Positions 8,015-15,461 of a DNA stretch of 41,201 nt are shown here, in pieces. Origin of the DNA: Azoarcus sp. (GTDB lineage Bacteria > Pseudomonadota > Gammaproteobacteria > Burkholderiales > Rhodocyclaceae). Position numbers and translations under genes: made by a program. Where the stretch lies: the NCBI GenBank assembly GCA_031277415.1, contig JAITMK010000129.1, positions 1 through 41,201 of the forward strand, given 5' to 3'. The first letter of the stretch is position 1. Every line of letters begins with the position of its first letter. The notes under the pieces are model-generated. The model saw only the letters and a program-made list of their open reading frames with translations. It had not been told where the DNA came from and did no database searches.

Positions 8015-8298
8015 TGATGCTGTTTTGGACGCACGAAGCCATCGCGGATCGTGAAGCAATTTATGACTACGTCGAAGCCGATAACCCTTCTGCCGCACTT
8101 TCCCTTGACGAACTTTTCGAGGAAAAAGCGGCTATGCTGTCAAGCTATCCGTTGATAGGTCGCAAAGGCAGAGAAGCGGGGACACGCGAACTGGTAGTGC
8201 ATCGCAATTACATTCTGGTCTACGACCTCTCTACCGACTCGGTGCGTATCCTCCGCGTACTGCATGCGGCCAAACAGTGGCCGCCTGCAAGTACTTGA
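8014..8298 (+). CDS. RelE/ParE-family toxin
   Basis: This 94-residue protein has the ParE/RelE fold pattern: first strand FWTHEA, helices EAIYDYVEADNPSAA and LDELFEEKAAMLSSYP, then GRKGREAGTRELVVHRNYILVYDL and a last strand VRILRVLHAAKQWP. The RELVVHRNYILVY core is characteristic. RelE members cleave ribosome-bound mRNA and ParE members poison gyrase; sequence inspection cannot decide between them. GTG at 8011, ATG at 8014 and ATG at 8017 are all possible starts; ATG 8014 overlaps the antitoxin TGA by one base. The pair sits between metH and ssb, transcribed toward ssb. Confidence 0.87.
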   Translation: MMLFWTHEAIADREAIYDYVEADNPSAALSLDELFEEKAAMLSSYPLIGRKGREAGTRELVVHRNYILVYDLSTDSVRILRVLHAAKQWPPAST

Positions 8299-8311
8299 CC
8301 CGGAGAACCGC

Positions 8312-8776
8312 TCAGAACGGAATATCGTCGTCGAAATTGCCGAATCCGCCGGAATCGCCCGCCGGGGCTTTGTCGCCCGCCGGAGCCTGACGCGCATCGG
8401 GTGGGGTATCCTGGCGCGGCATCGGCGCGTCGCCGCCGCCTTCCCTGCGGCCAAGCATTTTCATTTCCGAGGCTTCGATTTCGGTGGTGTAACGATCAGC
8501 ACCGTCCTTGTCCTGCCATTTGCGGGTGCGGATGCGCCCTTCAAAATAGACTTGGGAGCCTTTTTTCAGGTATTGCCCGGCAATTTCCGCGAGTTTGCGG
8601 TAGAGCGTGACGCGGTGCCATTCCGTTATTTCGCGGCGTTCGCCGCTCGCCTTGTCGTTCCAACTCTCCGTCGTGGCGAGGTTGACGTTACAAACTGCGT
8701 CGCCATTGGGCATGTAGCGCAATTCCGGATCGCGTCCCAGGTTGCCGATGAGGATGACTTTATTGACGGATGCCAT
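8312..8776 (-). CDS. ssb: Single-stranded DNA-binding protein
   Basis: This 154-residue protein begins with the standard OB-fold sequence [20 protein letters not shown] and continues through the [20 protein letters not shown] region to about residue 110. A Gly/Pro/Ala-rich linker follows, then the acidic tip DDDIPF that recruits replication and repair proteins. It acts as a tetramer protecting single-stranded DNA. The gene lies 34 bp downstream of the MFS gene on the same strand, an arrangement common in betaproteobacteria. AGGAGAATCGC precedes the ATG. Confidence 0.97.
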   Translation of the reverse strand: MASVNKVILIGNLGRDPELRYMPNGDAVCNVNLATTESWNDKASGERREITEWHRVTLYRKLAEIAGQYLKKGSQVYFEGRIRTRKWQDKDGADRYTTEIEASEMKMLGRREGGGDAPMPRQDTPPDARQAPAGDKAPAGDSGGFGNFDDDIPF

Positions 8777-8810
8777 GCGATTCTCCTGAATGTTCGTTTG
8801 GGTGTGTAGG

Positions 8811-10007
8811 TTATGTCTGACAGCGGGGGGGCGTACCCCTGTGCGGCAGCGACAACGGGCAGGCTACGGTGAGCAGCAGCCATGATAGAGCAATTGCGCC
8901 GCAGCACCAGCCGATGGCCGCCTCACTGAAACGGCTGAGTATCCAGCCGCCGATGAGGGAACCGAGAAAAATGCCGATGGATTGCAGGGTATTGTATACA
9001 CCAAGCGCAGTCCCCTTGATTTCGGGCGATATTATACGAGAAATCAATGACGGTTGCATAGCTTCAAGTATATTGAAGGCAATGAAAAAGAAGGTGAGCC
9101 ATAAAGCGGTAAGCCAGATATTGCCTGCCCATGTGTAAAGCCCGAGTTGAACGAGCGCGAGCAGGGCCACTGCCATAGTGTAAACGAGCCTGAAACGTTT
9201 GCCTCGCTCGGCGGCGATGATCGCCGGAATCATGACGCTAAAGGCAAGCAGCACCGCCGGAAGATAAATTTTCCAATGCTCGGCAACGGGCAGGCCGCCG
9301 CGTGTGGAGAGAGCCGTCGGCACGGTCATCCACATCATCATCTGGATGAAGTGCAGGACAAAGACCCCAAAATTGAGGCGCATCAGCGGCCCATGCCGCA
9401 GGATGTTGCGCAGGGCTCCGTCCGTGCGGACTGCTGTGGCTTGTATGGGCGGCGCGGCGGGCACAACCCAGACCGTCAACGCCATTGCGCCAAGCGCCAG
9501 CGCGGCGGTAAGCCAGAAAATGCCGGACATGCCGATGGAGGCGTAGAGCAGTGGCGCGGCAACCATCGAAAAGGCGAACATCAGTCCGATGCTCGATCCG
9601 ATCATCGCCATGATCTTGGTGCGGTGCTGATCGCGCGTAAGGTCGGCGGCCAGAGCCGTGACCGCCGCCGAGATTGCACCCGCGCCCTGGATGCTGCGGC
9701 CAATGATGATGCTGTAAATATCGGAACCGAGCGCCGCCACGGCACTGCCGATCACAAACAGCGCCAGACCGAAAAGAATCACCGGCTTGCGCCCGTACCG
9801 ATCCGAGGCCATGCCGAAGATGATTTGCAGAAACGCCTGCACGAACGTATAGACACCCATCGCCAGACCAACGAGCAGGGGGTCGTCGCCACCCGGAATG
9901 GTGGCCGCGTGCACAGCAAACACGGGCAGAATCAGGAACAGCCCGAGCATGCGCAGGGCGAAAATAGCCGAAAGGCTCACGCCCGCGCGCCGTTCGGCAG
10001 GACTCAT
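8811..10007 (-). CDS. Major facilitator superfamily transporter (YajR-like)
   Basis: About 398 residues with roughly twelve predicted membrane segments. The MFS loop motif is visible as [16 protein letters not shown] near residue 80, and the first helix reads [16 protein letters not shown]. This resembles YajR and related drug/H+ antiporter-type MFS proteins, but without YajR's extra C-terminal domain. Substrate unknown. A GTG start at 10029-10031 is in frame; I prefer the ATG at 10005-10007 because family members begin close to MSPAERR, though neither has a strong ribosome-binding site. Upstream lies the repeat-rich island rather than another core gene. Confidence 0.85.
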   Translation of the reverse strand: MSPAERRAGVSLSAIFALRMLGLFLILPVFAVHAATIPGGDDPLLVGLAMGVYTFVQAFLQIIFGMASDRYGRKPVILFGLALFVIGSAVAALGSDIYSIIIGRSIQGAGAISAAVTALAADLTRDQHRTKIMAMIGSSIGLMFAFSMVAAPLLYASIGMSGIFWLTAALALGAMALTVWVVPAAPPIQATAVRTDGALRNILRHGPLMRLNFGVFVLHFIQMMMWMTVPTALSTRGGLPVAEHWKIYLPAVLLAFSVMIPAIIAAERGKRFRLVYTMAVALLALVQLGLYTWAGNIWLTALWLTFFFIAFNILEAMQPSLISRIISPEIKGTALGVYNTLQSIGIFLGSLIGGWILSRFSEAAIGWCCGAIALSWLLLTVACPLSLPHRGTPPRCQT

Positions 10008-10125
10008 CGCGTTACTTTCGGGAAAAGGCACAGCAGGGCTATCCGGTCAGGAAGGGGGAACGATTCTACCATTGGCCTTTGCGGGTCAGGAGATCCGTCG
10101 GCAGGGCGGTTTTTTTAATCCTGTG

Positions 10126-10447
10126 GAACGTCTGAAAACCCCTCTTGTCATTCCCGCGCGCCGCCGTCACTCCGTCATTCCCGCGTGCCTCCACTACCCC
10201 GTCATTCCCGCGTGTTTCTGGCGGGAATCCAGCGTCTTTAATTTAATCTGGACTCACGTGAAGACAGCTATCAAGTATCAGTGTCATTCTGCGGCTTCGC
10301 GCAGGGTGACAAGCGGTGACGCTGTTCCGAGTTGAAATTGACAACATTTACAGGTTAGATGACACTGTTCTCATCAAGACAGTTTGCTTGCTTATGTAGT
10401 TAGGAGGAGCAAACCTCTCTCAAAGCAGTCTGTCTATGTGTAATTAG
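10126..10447 (+). repeat. Composite repeat block, copy 1
   Basis: This fills the gene-free stretch after the MFS gene. In order it holds a degenerate left end of the family 1 MITE (GGAACGTCTGAAAACCCCTC), several GTCATTCCCGCG and GGCGGGAATCCAGCGTC REP-like units, the block AGCTATCAAGTATCAGTGTC, a TCTGCGGCTTCGCGCAGG hairpin, then CTGTTCCGAGTTG, TTGACAACATTTACAGG and TCAAGACAGTTTG. The last part ends in two related units of about 45 bp (AGACAGTTTGC...TAGTTAG and AGCAGTCTGTC...TAATTAG). The same order recurs at 11418-11655 and 15609-16000. Confidence 0.85.
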
Positions 10448-10465
10448 TCCTACCAGGATCTGTCG

Positions 10466-10612
10466 ATGAGAAAACATGTATCTGCTATTTGTTTAGCTTT
10501 CGCCTGTCTTGCCTCTTCTGGGGCAAATGCTACGGAACCACTTGGTCAACGTACTATGAAAGTAAGTGACAGACCAAGGTTACGCCTCGGGCTACCGGTT
10601 GGCATAACATAA
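10466..10612 (+). CDS. Very short ORF with signal peptide, probably a truncated cargo gene
   Basis: A 48-codon frame starts at ATG 10466, preceded by AGGA at 7 nt spacing. It encodes a clear signal peptide (RKHVSAICLAFACLASSGANA, cleavage near residue 22) and then only about 26 residues. The end of the frame runs into the attC-like sequence at 10583-10621. It is therefore probably the 5' end of a secreted-protein gene cut short by recombination, though a short secreted peptide is possible. Confidence 0.4.
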   Translation: MRKHVSAICLAFACLASSGANATEPLGQRTMKVSDRPRLRLGLPVGIT

Positions 10613-10621
10613 ACGTTAGGC
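10583..10621 (+). other. attC-like half site (candidate cassette junction)
   Basis: CCAAGGTTACGCCTCGGGCT, then ACCGGTTGGCATAACATAAACGTTAGGC. The end matches the form of an integron attC right arm: a GGTT...AACATAAAC box followed by GTTAGGC (core GTTRRRY). Nearly the same run lies at 15021-15065. The left arm expected of a full attC is not evident here. It sits 27 bp before the next gene's start, as a cassette boundary would. Confidence 0.4.
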
Positions 10622-10647
10622 GGAAATAAACCAACAGAGAACCTGGT

Positions 10648-11274
10648 ATGCACTTGATTTTTACTGTTATCTTAGCCGCTTGGACTGGAGCATGGGTATT
10701 GCAGCTTGCACTTACAGATTATTTTGAACTTTTTAGAAGTGAGTGGGCAACGTTTTTATATTGGTTTATTGCAAGAATTTTCGTATGGATTTTACCGGCT
10801 TTTTGGATTTTGAAAAAGTATAACAAAAAATTAAAAGACATTTTACGGATTCAAACATTGAAGCATACCCTCGTTTGGGGATTTGGAATAGGCGGGATTT
10901 TTTTGGCTTTACACATAACTTATCGGATTATAAATGGTAATTTAAGCATCCTTGGAGATAGATCATTACTTACTTTTATTGACTTCGTTATTTTAGCTCC
11001 AGTTTTTGAGGAGTTTTTAATGCGAGGCGCAATTCTGTCTACATTAAAACAAAAATTTTATTTTTTAAAGGCAAACACAATAACCGCTTTCTTATTCGTA
11101 CTTTTGCATTGCCCCGGTTGGTATTTCATGGGCGTTTTGCAACTGAACTTTCTTAATCCATTAACCGGTGTTTTGGCAATTTTCATCATAGGGTTTATGT
11201 GCGGGCTGGCAGCGGAAAGAGGAAAATCATTATACTCAGCAATGATTGTTCACATGTTGAATAATATTGTTTAA
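10648..11274 (+). CDS. CPBP-family intramembrane metalloprotease
   Basis: This 208-residue integral membrane protein has about six hydrophobic segments and the three CPBP (CAAX protease and bacteriocin-processing, ABI) motifs: EEFLMR near residue 121 (EExxxR), FLFVLLH near 148 (FxxxH), and HMLNN near 203 (HxxxN/B). These residues form the metal and catalytic site, so the enzyme looks intact. Bacterial members process peptides or give immunity to bacteriocins; the substrate here is unknown. The gene is markedly AT-richer than the core genes, consistent with transfer. Its TAA stop lies inside the TTAA that begins the MITE at 11271. Confidence 0.88.
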   Translation: MHLIFTVILAAWTGAWVLQLALTDYFELFRSEWATFLYWFIARIFVWILPAFWILKKYNKKLKDILRIQTLKHTLVWGFGIGGIFLALHITYRIINGNLSILGDRSLLTFIDFVILAPVFEEFLMRGAILSTLKQKFYFLKANTITAFLFVLLHCPGWYFMGVLQLNFLNPLTGVLAIFIIGFMCGLAAERGKSLYSAMIVHMLNNIV

Positions 11275-11421
11275 GGAACATCTGCAAAACCCCATTCCAA
11301 TTGCCGGGTGTAGGGGCAACCCTTGTGGTTGCCCTGTTTCCGTTACCCTATTGGTGCATGGGCAGGCACAAGGCCTGCCCCTACGTTACGCGGGATACCA
11401 AGTAATGCAGATGTTCCTTAA
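11271..11421. mobile_element. MITE-like element family 1, copy 1 (151 bp)
   Basis: A perfect 16-bp terminal inverted repeat, TTAAGGAACATCTGCA and TGCAGATGTTCCTTAA, encloses AAACCCC on the left and GTAA on the right. An inner inverted pair begins GTAGGGGCAACC and ends GGCCTGCCCCTAC. No coding capacity. The same unit occurs at 15462-15612 with nearly the same interior, and with different interiors at 11651, 12143 and 16703. Confidence 0.88.
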
Positions 11422-11655
11422 GGAATATCTACAAAACCCTCTCGTCATTCACGCGTACCTCCACTACCCCGTCATTCCCGCGTGTTTTTGGCGGGAATCC
11501 AGCGTCTTTAACCCGGGCACAGCTATCAAGTATCAGTGTCATTCTGCGGCTTCGCGCAGGGTGACAAGCGGTGACGCTGTTCCGAGTTGGGATTGACAAC
11601 ATTTCTATTTTGAATAATACTGTTTTAGTCAACAAAATTTGTTTATATAGTTAAG
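11418..11655 (+). repeat. Composite repeat block, copy 2
   Basis: This starts with a further MITE left end sharing the TTAA of copy 1 (TTAAGGAATATCTACAAAAC). It then repeats the REP units, the AGCTATCAAGTATCAGTGTC block, the TTCGCGCAGGGTGACAAGCG hairpin, CTGTTCCGAGTTGG and a TTGACA-bearing module. It matches copies 1 and 3 but diverges after TTGACAACATTT. Confidence 0.85.
11593..11620 (+). promoter_or_regulatory. Candidate promoter inside the composite repeat
   Basis: TTGACA at 11593-11598 and TAATAC at 11615-11620 are separated by 16 bp, a fair sigma-70 match. In the other copies the TTGACA is kept but the -10 position reads TGACAC. It could transcribe the membrane-protein gene at 11798 through the MITE between them. 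Confidence 0.4.
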
Positions 11656-11787
11656 GATTCTCTGCAAAACCCCTCCCGTCATTCTGCGCTTAACGAGAAA
11701 ATGACGTATTTTGTAGGGGCGACCTGTGGTCGCCCGGTGGATTGCGTGAATGTGCAACTGGGGTGGGGTTATGCAGAGAATCCTTAG
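11651..11787. mobile_element. MITE-like element family 1, copy 2 (137 bp)
   Basis: Ends are TTAAGGATTCTCTGCA and TGCAGAGAATCCTTAG (15 of 16 positions complementary). The interior differs from copy 1 and holds a GTAGGGGCGACCTGTGGTCG hairpin. Its right end runs into AGGGAGAATCTT, the ribosome-binding region of the following gene. Confidence 0.85.
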
Positions 11788-11797
11788 GGAGAATCTT

Positions 11798-12145
11798 ATG
11801 CATGATTTGAATTTCGTAGAATTGTCATTCCTCGCCGCACTTAACGGACCGGCTGCCATTGTATGGATAGGATCAATTGGCGTTCTGATCATTCAATTTT
11901 TAATCTGGAAAGCAACAAAGATTGGAGGATTCGGATGGATTTGTTTTCTGACAGTAGCTCCCATGTTTGGAAATTCATTGCTATCTTTCATCCCGCCTGA
12001 ATCTCTACCAGATTATTTTCTGCCTATCGCATTTACTGTACTCATTGCGGTTATTAACATTGCCTTGCCGTTTGTATGGTGGAGCATTTACAAGAAATTG
12101 AAAAATCATTCCATCCAGCCTGACACTTCACACATGTTTCCCTAA
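11798..12145 (+). CDS. Small multi-pass membrane protein, unknown function
   Basis: This 115-residue protein is not one I recognise. It has three or four hydrophobic segments (about residues 18-35, 42-58, 70-90 and possibly a split third) and a short charged C-terminal tail (YKKLKNHSIQ...). The frame is open from 11750, but the upstream part is MITE sequence. GGGAG lies 6 nt before the ATG at 11798, which I take as the start. The TAA stop overlaps the first bases of the next MITE at 12143, as in the CPBP gene upstream. AT-rich, cassette-like cargo. Confidence 0.7.
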   Translation: MHDLNFVELSFLAALNGPAAIVWIGSIGVLIIQFLIWKATKIGGFGWICFLTVAPMFGNSLLSFIPPESLPDYFLPIAFTVLIAVINIALPFVWWSIYKKLKNHSIQPDTSHMFP

Positions 12146-12280
12146 GGAGCGTCTGCAAAACCCCTTCTGTCATTCTGCGCGTAGTGAAGCGAAGTCGCAG
12201 AATCCAAACGTTACGTGGATCCTGCGACTTCGCGCAGGATGACAAGTGGTGAAAGTAGAGGTAATGCAGAGTTTCCCTAA
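12143..12280. mobile_element. MITE-like element family 1, copy 3 (138 bp)
   Basis: Ends are TAAGGAGCGTCTGCA and TGCAGAGTTTCCCTAA (imperfect inverted repeat), followed inside by AAACCCC and preceded by GTAA as in the other copies. The interior is a long hairpin with arms TTCTGCGCGTAGTGAAGCGA and TCGCGCAGGA, different from copies 1 and 2. It supplies the stop codon of the gene before it. Confidence 0.8.
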
Positions 12281-12292
12281 ATGAGGATTTCC

Positions 12293-13975
12293 ATGAACAA
12301 TCAAACGCAAGCTGTTATCAACACCCTTATTGGCGCGCTGGAATGTCGTGAAAAAATAGCGCGAAAAGACCTGAAAAAATACATTGAAAAATGTGGATCG
12401 GATCGTTTTAGCGCCGGCAGAATCAACGAAATTATGTTTTTCTGGAACTGTCTTCCATCTAAACCAGGAAGTGATGGAAAAGCATCAACCAAAATCAGCT
12501 TCATGATTGATACGAGTGGCGGCAGTTTGGACTATGGCATAAGAAAAGAAAAGTTCGATACAGACTTCAGTTTCATTACAGAGGATATTTTTGAAAAAGA
12601 CATTGCTCCCGCATTGGAAGCATGGCTGCACGAAAAAGTCTGCAACGAAGAGTGGGGGGGTCTGTACGATGCAAAAACTCGTATAGCCACGAGTGATCAT
12701 ATAACGACGAAATCTATCGTCGCCATCGATGAAAAGCGGTTGGAACACAGAATACAGTTGGTCCGCGATTTCATCGTAAAAAAGGAATACGAAACCGAAG
12801 ATCTGAAAAAAATAAGATCTTCCCTCAACGATATTCTCCGTATTGCTGCCACCTATCTCTATGATGAGCTTGGTGTGGACGCACTGACAACATTTTATGG
12901 TAAGTTGCTGGATCGCGCTCGCGGGTGGAAGGATCCAGACTTGAGTCAAGGATGGATGATGATGCAGGTCGCCGAAGCTTTGACTCGCGCAGCGTACGCA
13001 TTAACCAACCCAAAAGGCCAATGGCAGGTCACAGAAGAAAAATCCAGTCTTGCCTGCCGCTTATGCATGGATGTGATGCTTCACGCTGACGAATACCGGA
13101 AGGACGACGCCAGAGAAGCCTTGGAGGCTATTGCACAACGCGGCAGCAAAGAAGCCAAAAATATTCTGAAATTCGGCTCCGGCTTGATCGCGCCGGAAAT
13201 CGTGCAATACAAGGACAATCTCGTTTCATGTAACGCCAACGATGTTACAAAAATCATCGACCTCAAACTGAAAGAGGAATCTGAAGGCGCCTACAACGTC
13301 ATGCTCGACTACATCATTCGCTTGATGAATGCAGACTTTCCGCGCGATTACAGTATAAAACTTAACTCTAAGGAGAAGAATTTTATTCCAAAACTTCTGA
13401 AAACCAAAACACAACTGTTCTGGAATAACTGTGCCAACTATCCCGCTTTATGGTCAAAAATGAAAGAATATGTCACGATGGTTATTGGTAAAGATCGCTA
13501 TTACAGCGATGCTTCCGACGAGGCCGCAGTGCTATCGGGAGGATATGCCACATTCGCATTGGGAATGGCGAGCGCCGATAATTGCGATATTATGAAAATA
13601 TTCATGGAGCAAAACGATTCCGAACATTCTCTTTCTCCTGACGTTTTTATTTTTGCATACTTGGAAAAATATGGAGTAAACCCTCAAAATGCTGAGGCCG
13701 TTCTTGTTTCCATTATCAACATGAATGAACCTCACACAAGTCCTGTCTACGAGTACAAGAAAAAGATCGCTGGACTGGATCAGCCTGAAACAATGGCCGC
13801 CATCGCCGACGCGATGGTCAAACTTGAATTTGATGATTATCATGCACAAATTGTTGTAAATTTTCTGTTTGGTAAAGCAAACAAGCCGGAAACGCTTATC
13901 AAGAATTCCAGTGGCAAAGTGAAACAACACCTGGAACAAATTCTGGCAATGGCAGAGTGCGGCAAACCAACGTAA
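12293..13975 (+). CDS. Large cytoplasmic protein resembling the DUF6138 family
   Basis: About 560 residues, mostly alpha-helical, with no signal peptide or membrane segment. The middle contains ANDVTKIIDLKLKEESEGAY, then FPRDYSIKLNSKEKNFIP, and later GGYATFALGMAS. These runs resemble what I remember of DUF6138 proteins described mainly from Firmicutes; this needs a profile search. No catalytic motif is evident. The frame opens at 12281, but TGAGGA precedes the ATG at 12293 at proper spacing. Intermediate GC and placement between MITE copies suggest acquisition. Functions such as defence or immunity would be guesses. Confidence 0.55.
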   Translation: MNNQTQAVINTLIGALECREKIARKDLKKYIEKCGSDRFSAGRINEIMFFWNCLPSKPGSDGKASTKISFMIDTSGGSLDYGIRKEKFDTDFSFITEDIFEKDIAPALEAWLHEKVCNEEWGGLYDAKTRIATSDHITTKSIVAIDEKRLEHRIQLVRDFIVKKEYETEDLKKIRSSLNDILRIAATYLYDELGVDALTTFYGKLLDRARGWKDPDLSQGWMMMQVAEALTRAAYALTNPKGQWQVTEEKSSLACRLCMDVMLHADEYRKDDAREALEAIAQRGSKEAKNILKFGSGLIAPEIVQYKDNLVSCNANDVTKIIDLKLKEESEGAYNVMLDYIIRLMNADFPRDYSIKLNSKEKNFIPKLLKTKTQLFWNNCANYPALWSKMKEYVTMVIGKDRYYSDASDEAAVLSGGYATFALGMASADNCDIMKIFMEQNDSEHSLSPDVFIFAYLEKYGVNPQNAEAVLVSIINMNEPHTSPVYEYKKKIAGLDQPETMAAIADAMVKLEFDDYHAQIVVNFLFGKANKPETLIKNSSGKVKQHLEQILAMAECGKPT

Positions 13976-14090
13976 TCCGGGCATTCGATAATCACGCAGG
14001 AACAGACTGGAAACCTTTGGATAATTCGTTTGTATCCATTTTTCGTTGTAAAAGAAATCCAACGCTGCCCTCTCCCGCATGCGGGAGCGC

Positions 14091-14175
14091 GTAGGTCGGG
14101 ATGAGCTTGCGAATCCCGACGTTCTTGTGGTCGGCTGGGTGTTGGGATTCGCTTCGCTCATCCCAACCTACGCGG
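14091..14175 (+). repeat. Double-hairpin GTTGGG repeat, copy 2
   Basis: This begins GTAGGTCGGGATGAGCTTGC and ends TTCGCTCATCCCAACCTAC, with the TTGTGGTCGG link in between. It matches the copies at 1-92 (inverted) and 40979-41078. Together with 14176-14255 it fills the 320-bp gene-free stretch between 13976 and 14296, whose first 90 bp show only a CCCGCATGCGGG palindrome. Confidence 0.85.
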
Positions 14176-14255
14176 ACTGTTCTCATCAAGGCAGTTTGTT
14201 ATATGTAGTTAGGGGGCGCAGACTTTCTCAAGACGGTCTGTTTATGTATAGTTGG
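14176..14255 (+). repeat. Partial composite block: two tandem AGACAGTTTGTTTAT units
   Basis: Two related units of about 45 bp follow one another: CTGTTCTCATCAAGGCAGTTT...GTAGTTAG and TCTCAAGACGGTCTGTTTAT...TAGTTGG. They match the right-hand end of the composite blocks at 10126-10447 and 15609-16000, but the TTGACA part is replaced by the GTTGGG repeat. The Tse2-like gene starts 41 bp later. Confidence 0.7.
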
Positions 14256-14296
14256 AGTGCATACCCTTTTACCACTGACCTCTGCAAGGAGATTTC

Positions 14297-14676
14297 ATGA
14301 AACCCATTGATTTCTATATCTTTCCAGAAGATGTTTTTCGACTCGGAAACGAAGGCAGCCCAAGGCTATCCAATATTCGCCCCCCAAAGATGTCAATACT
14401 GTAAACATAAACGGGATCACTATGGTGATCGCAAATGGCAGGGGAATCAGCGTATTCGATATCGATGGCATTAACGCCTCTCCAATGACTGGCTGGGTAT
14501 GGAAGTTTTCCGCAAACACTTCTATGCCAATAGGATTAAAAATCGTACAAGACAAGCCCCATCATTACTGTATCGCTCCGACGTCGAACATGCCAGTAGA
14601 CAAGTATAAAGGGCTTCTCGAAGAACTCGCGCTGAGAGCAACTAGGGTCTTTAAAAAACAGGGGATACGCGCATGA
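14297..14676 (+). pseudogene. Tse2-like toxin gene, frameshifted
   Basis: An ATG at 14297 with AAGGAG 5 nt upstream opens a frame that stops at 14404. The adjoining frame continues to 14676. Joining them at the six-C run 14380-14385 (one C lost) gives a single protein of about 126 residues: MKPIDFYIFPEDVFRLGNEG... through PPKDVNTVNING to GRGISVFDIDG and MPIGLKIVQDK..HYCIAP. The GISVFD core, the MP.GLKI..D....HY.I.P stretch and the C-terminal amphipathic helices resemble Tse2 of Pseudomonas aeruginosa, an ADP-ribosyltransferase-fold toxin (GTSVFD in Tse2). Its end overlaps the partner gene by 4 bp. It could be a true pseudogene, a phase-variable gene or a base-call error. Confidence 0.6.
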
Positions 14677-14906
14677 AGACACTTCATTGCATCTTGGTAG
14701 AATCTGAATGCAGACTGCTTTTGGAGGCCATTGCATCACTAGATGCAAAGTGGAATCAGATCTGCACGAATTCAGATGATCCTGATGACATTGCAGATTT
14801 TGGTAACGATCTCATTGAACTCCGGCTGTTAGCAAAGTCATTTTCGGAACAGGCGGTTTCCGCATTTGGGGAAGAGATTCTCATGCTAGACTATGAGCAG
14901 TTGTAG
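14673..14906 (+). CDS. Tsi2-like immunity/antitoxin protein
   Basis: This 77-residue, strongly acidic, all-helical protein overlaps the Tse2-like toxin frame by ATGA. Tsi2, the Tse2 antidote, is also 77 residues, acidic and made of helices. Both share a DDP...DF..DL pattern followed by a helix with F...A near the end. By length, order, overlap and charge I call it the cognate immunity protein; direct sequence identity is low and unmeasured. Unlike the toxin, it is intact. Confidence 0.55.
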   Translation: MKTLHCILVESECRLLLEAIASLDAKWNQICTNSDDPDDIADFGNDLIELRLLAKSFSEQAVSAFGEEILMLDYEQL

Positions 14907-14975
14907 GTGAAGCGACAGAGGTGCTATTCGCGAATTGCGCGTTCGGTTGGCCTCGTGTTTGACGCTCCGCTCAAG

Positions 14976-15065
14976 CATCCCAACAACATGCTCAACCCCG
15001 CTCGCTTCGCTCGCTGGGCAGTCCAAGGCTACGCCTTGGGCCGCCGGTTAACATAAACGCCGGGT
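14976..15065 (+). other. attC-like site (candidate cassette junction)
   Basis: The left part CATCCCAACAACATGCTCAACC and the right part GCCGGTTAACATAAACGCCGGGTT are roughly complementary (CAACC with GGTT, ACAT with ATAAAC offset), with a hairpin-rich middle (GCTCGCTTCGCTCGC and CCAAGGCTACGCCTTGG). That is the layout of an integron attC. The right core GCCGGGT does not fit GTTRRRY, so if real it has decayed. The right half is shared with 10583-10621. Bases 14907-14975 hold nothing else notable. Confidence 0.35.
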
Positions 15066-15092
15066 TTCACAAGAAATAATGGGAGCGCAATC

Positions 15093-15440
15093 ATGCATAA
15101 GGTTCCAATATCGTTATTTGCTGCGGTCTTAATATTGGTTTTCGGGCTGGTCAGGAGCGCGGCGGCGGAATCTATCAAAAGAGCTGAGAAGAAAGATATT
15201 GAAATGTTGCTGAGTGCCGCCAGTGGAAGGAATTCCGCATACATTGCCTCCCTTATTGGTGAAACGCGCGAACGAGTCTATATCGAGTATATGACGGCCA
15301 TCCATGCAGGAAGTCTATTTTCAAAAAAAATGAAGCGCGTCGTGTATTGGCTACCACATTCGGAGCTTACGGAAGAGCAATTGGCCGAGTTCAAAGCATA
15401 CAAAGAAAAAGAGGCATACTTTGACCCACAGGCGCACTAG
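15093..15440 (+). CDS. Small secreted protein, unknown function
   Basis: This 115-residue protein begins with a signal peptide (HKVPISLFAAVLILVFGLVRSAAA, cleavage near residue 25). The mature part is a charged helical domain of about 90 residues with KKDIEMLLSAASGRNSAYIASLIG, then RVYIEYMTAIHAG, then a C-terminal ELTEEQLAEFKAYKEKE helix. I do not recognise the family. GGGAG lies 8 nt before the ATG. It follows the attC-like sequence by 27 bp, the same distance as for the CPBP gene. Confidence 0.65.
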   Translation: MHKVPISLFAAVLILVFGLVRSAAAESIKRAEKKDIEMLLSAASGRNSAYIASLIGETRERVYIEYMTAIHAGSLFSKKMKRVVYWLPHSELTEEQLAEFKAYKEKEAYFDPQAH

Positions 15441-15461
15441 GTGTTTAGTCCCTTTCATTCG

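Noticed and set aside
10126-10447. Possible CRISPR array in the repeated GTCATTCCCGCG units
   Set aside because: Spacing is irregular, units are palindromic REP-like, there are no equal-length unique spacers, and no cas genes are present.
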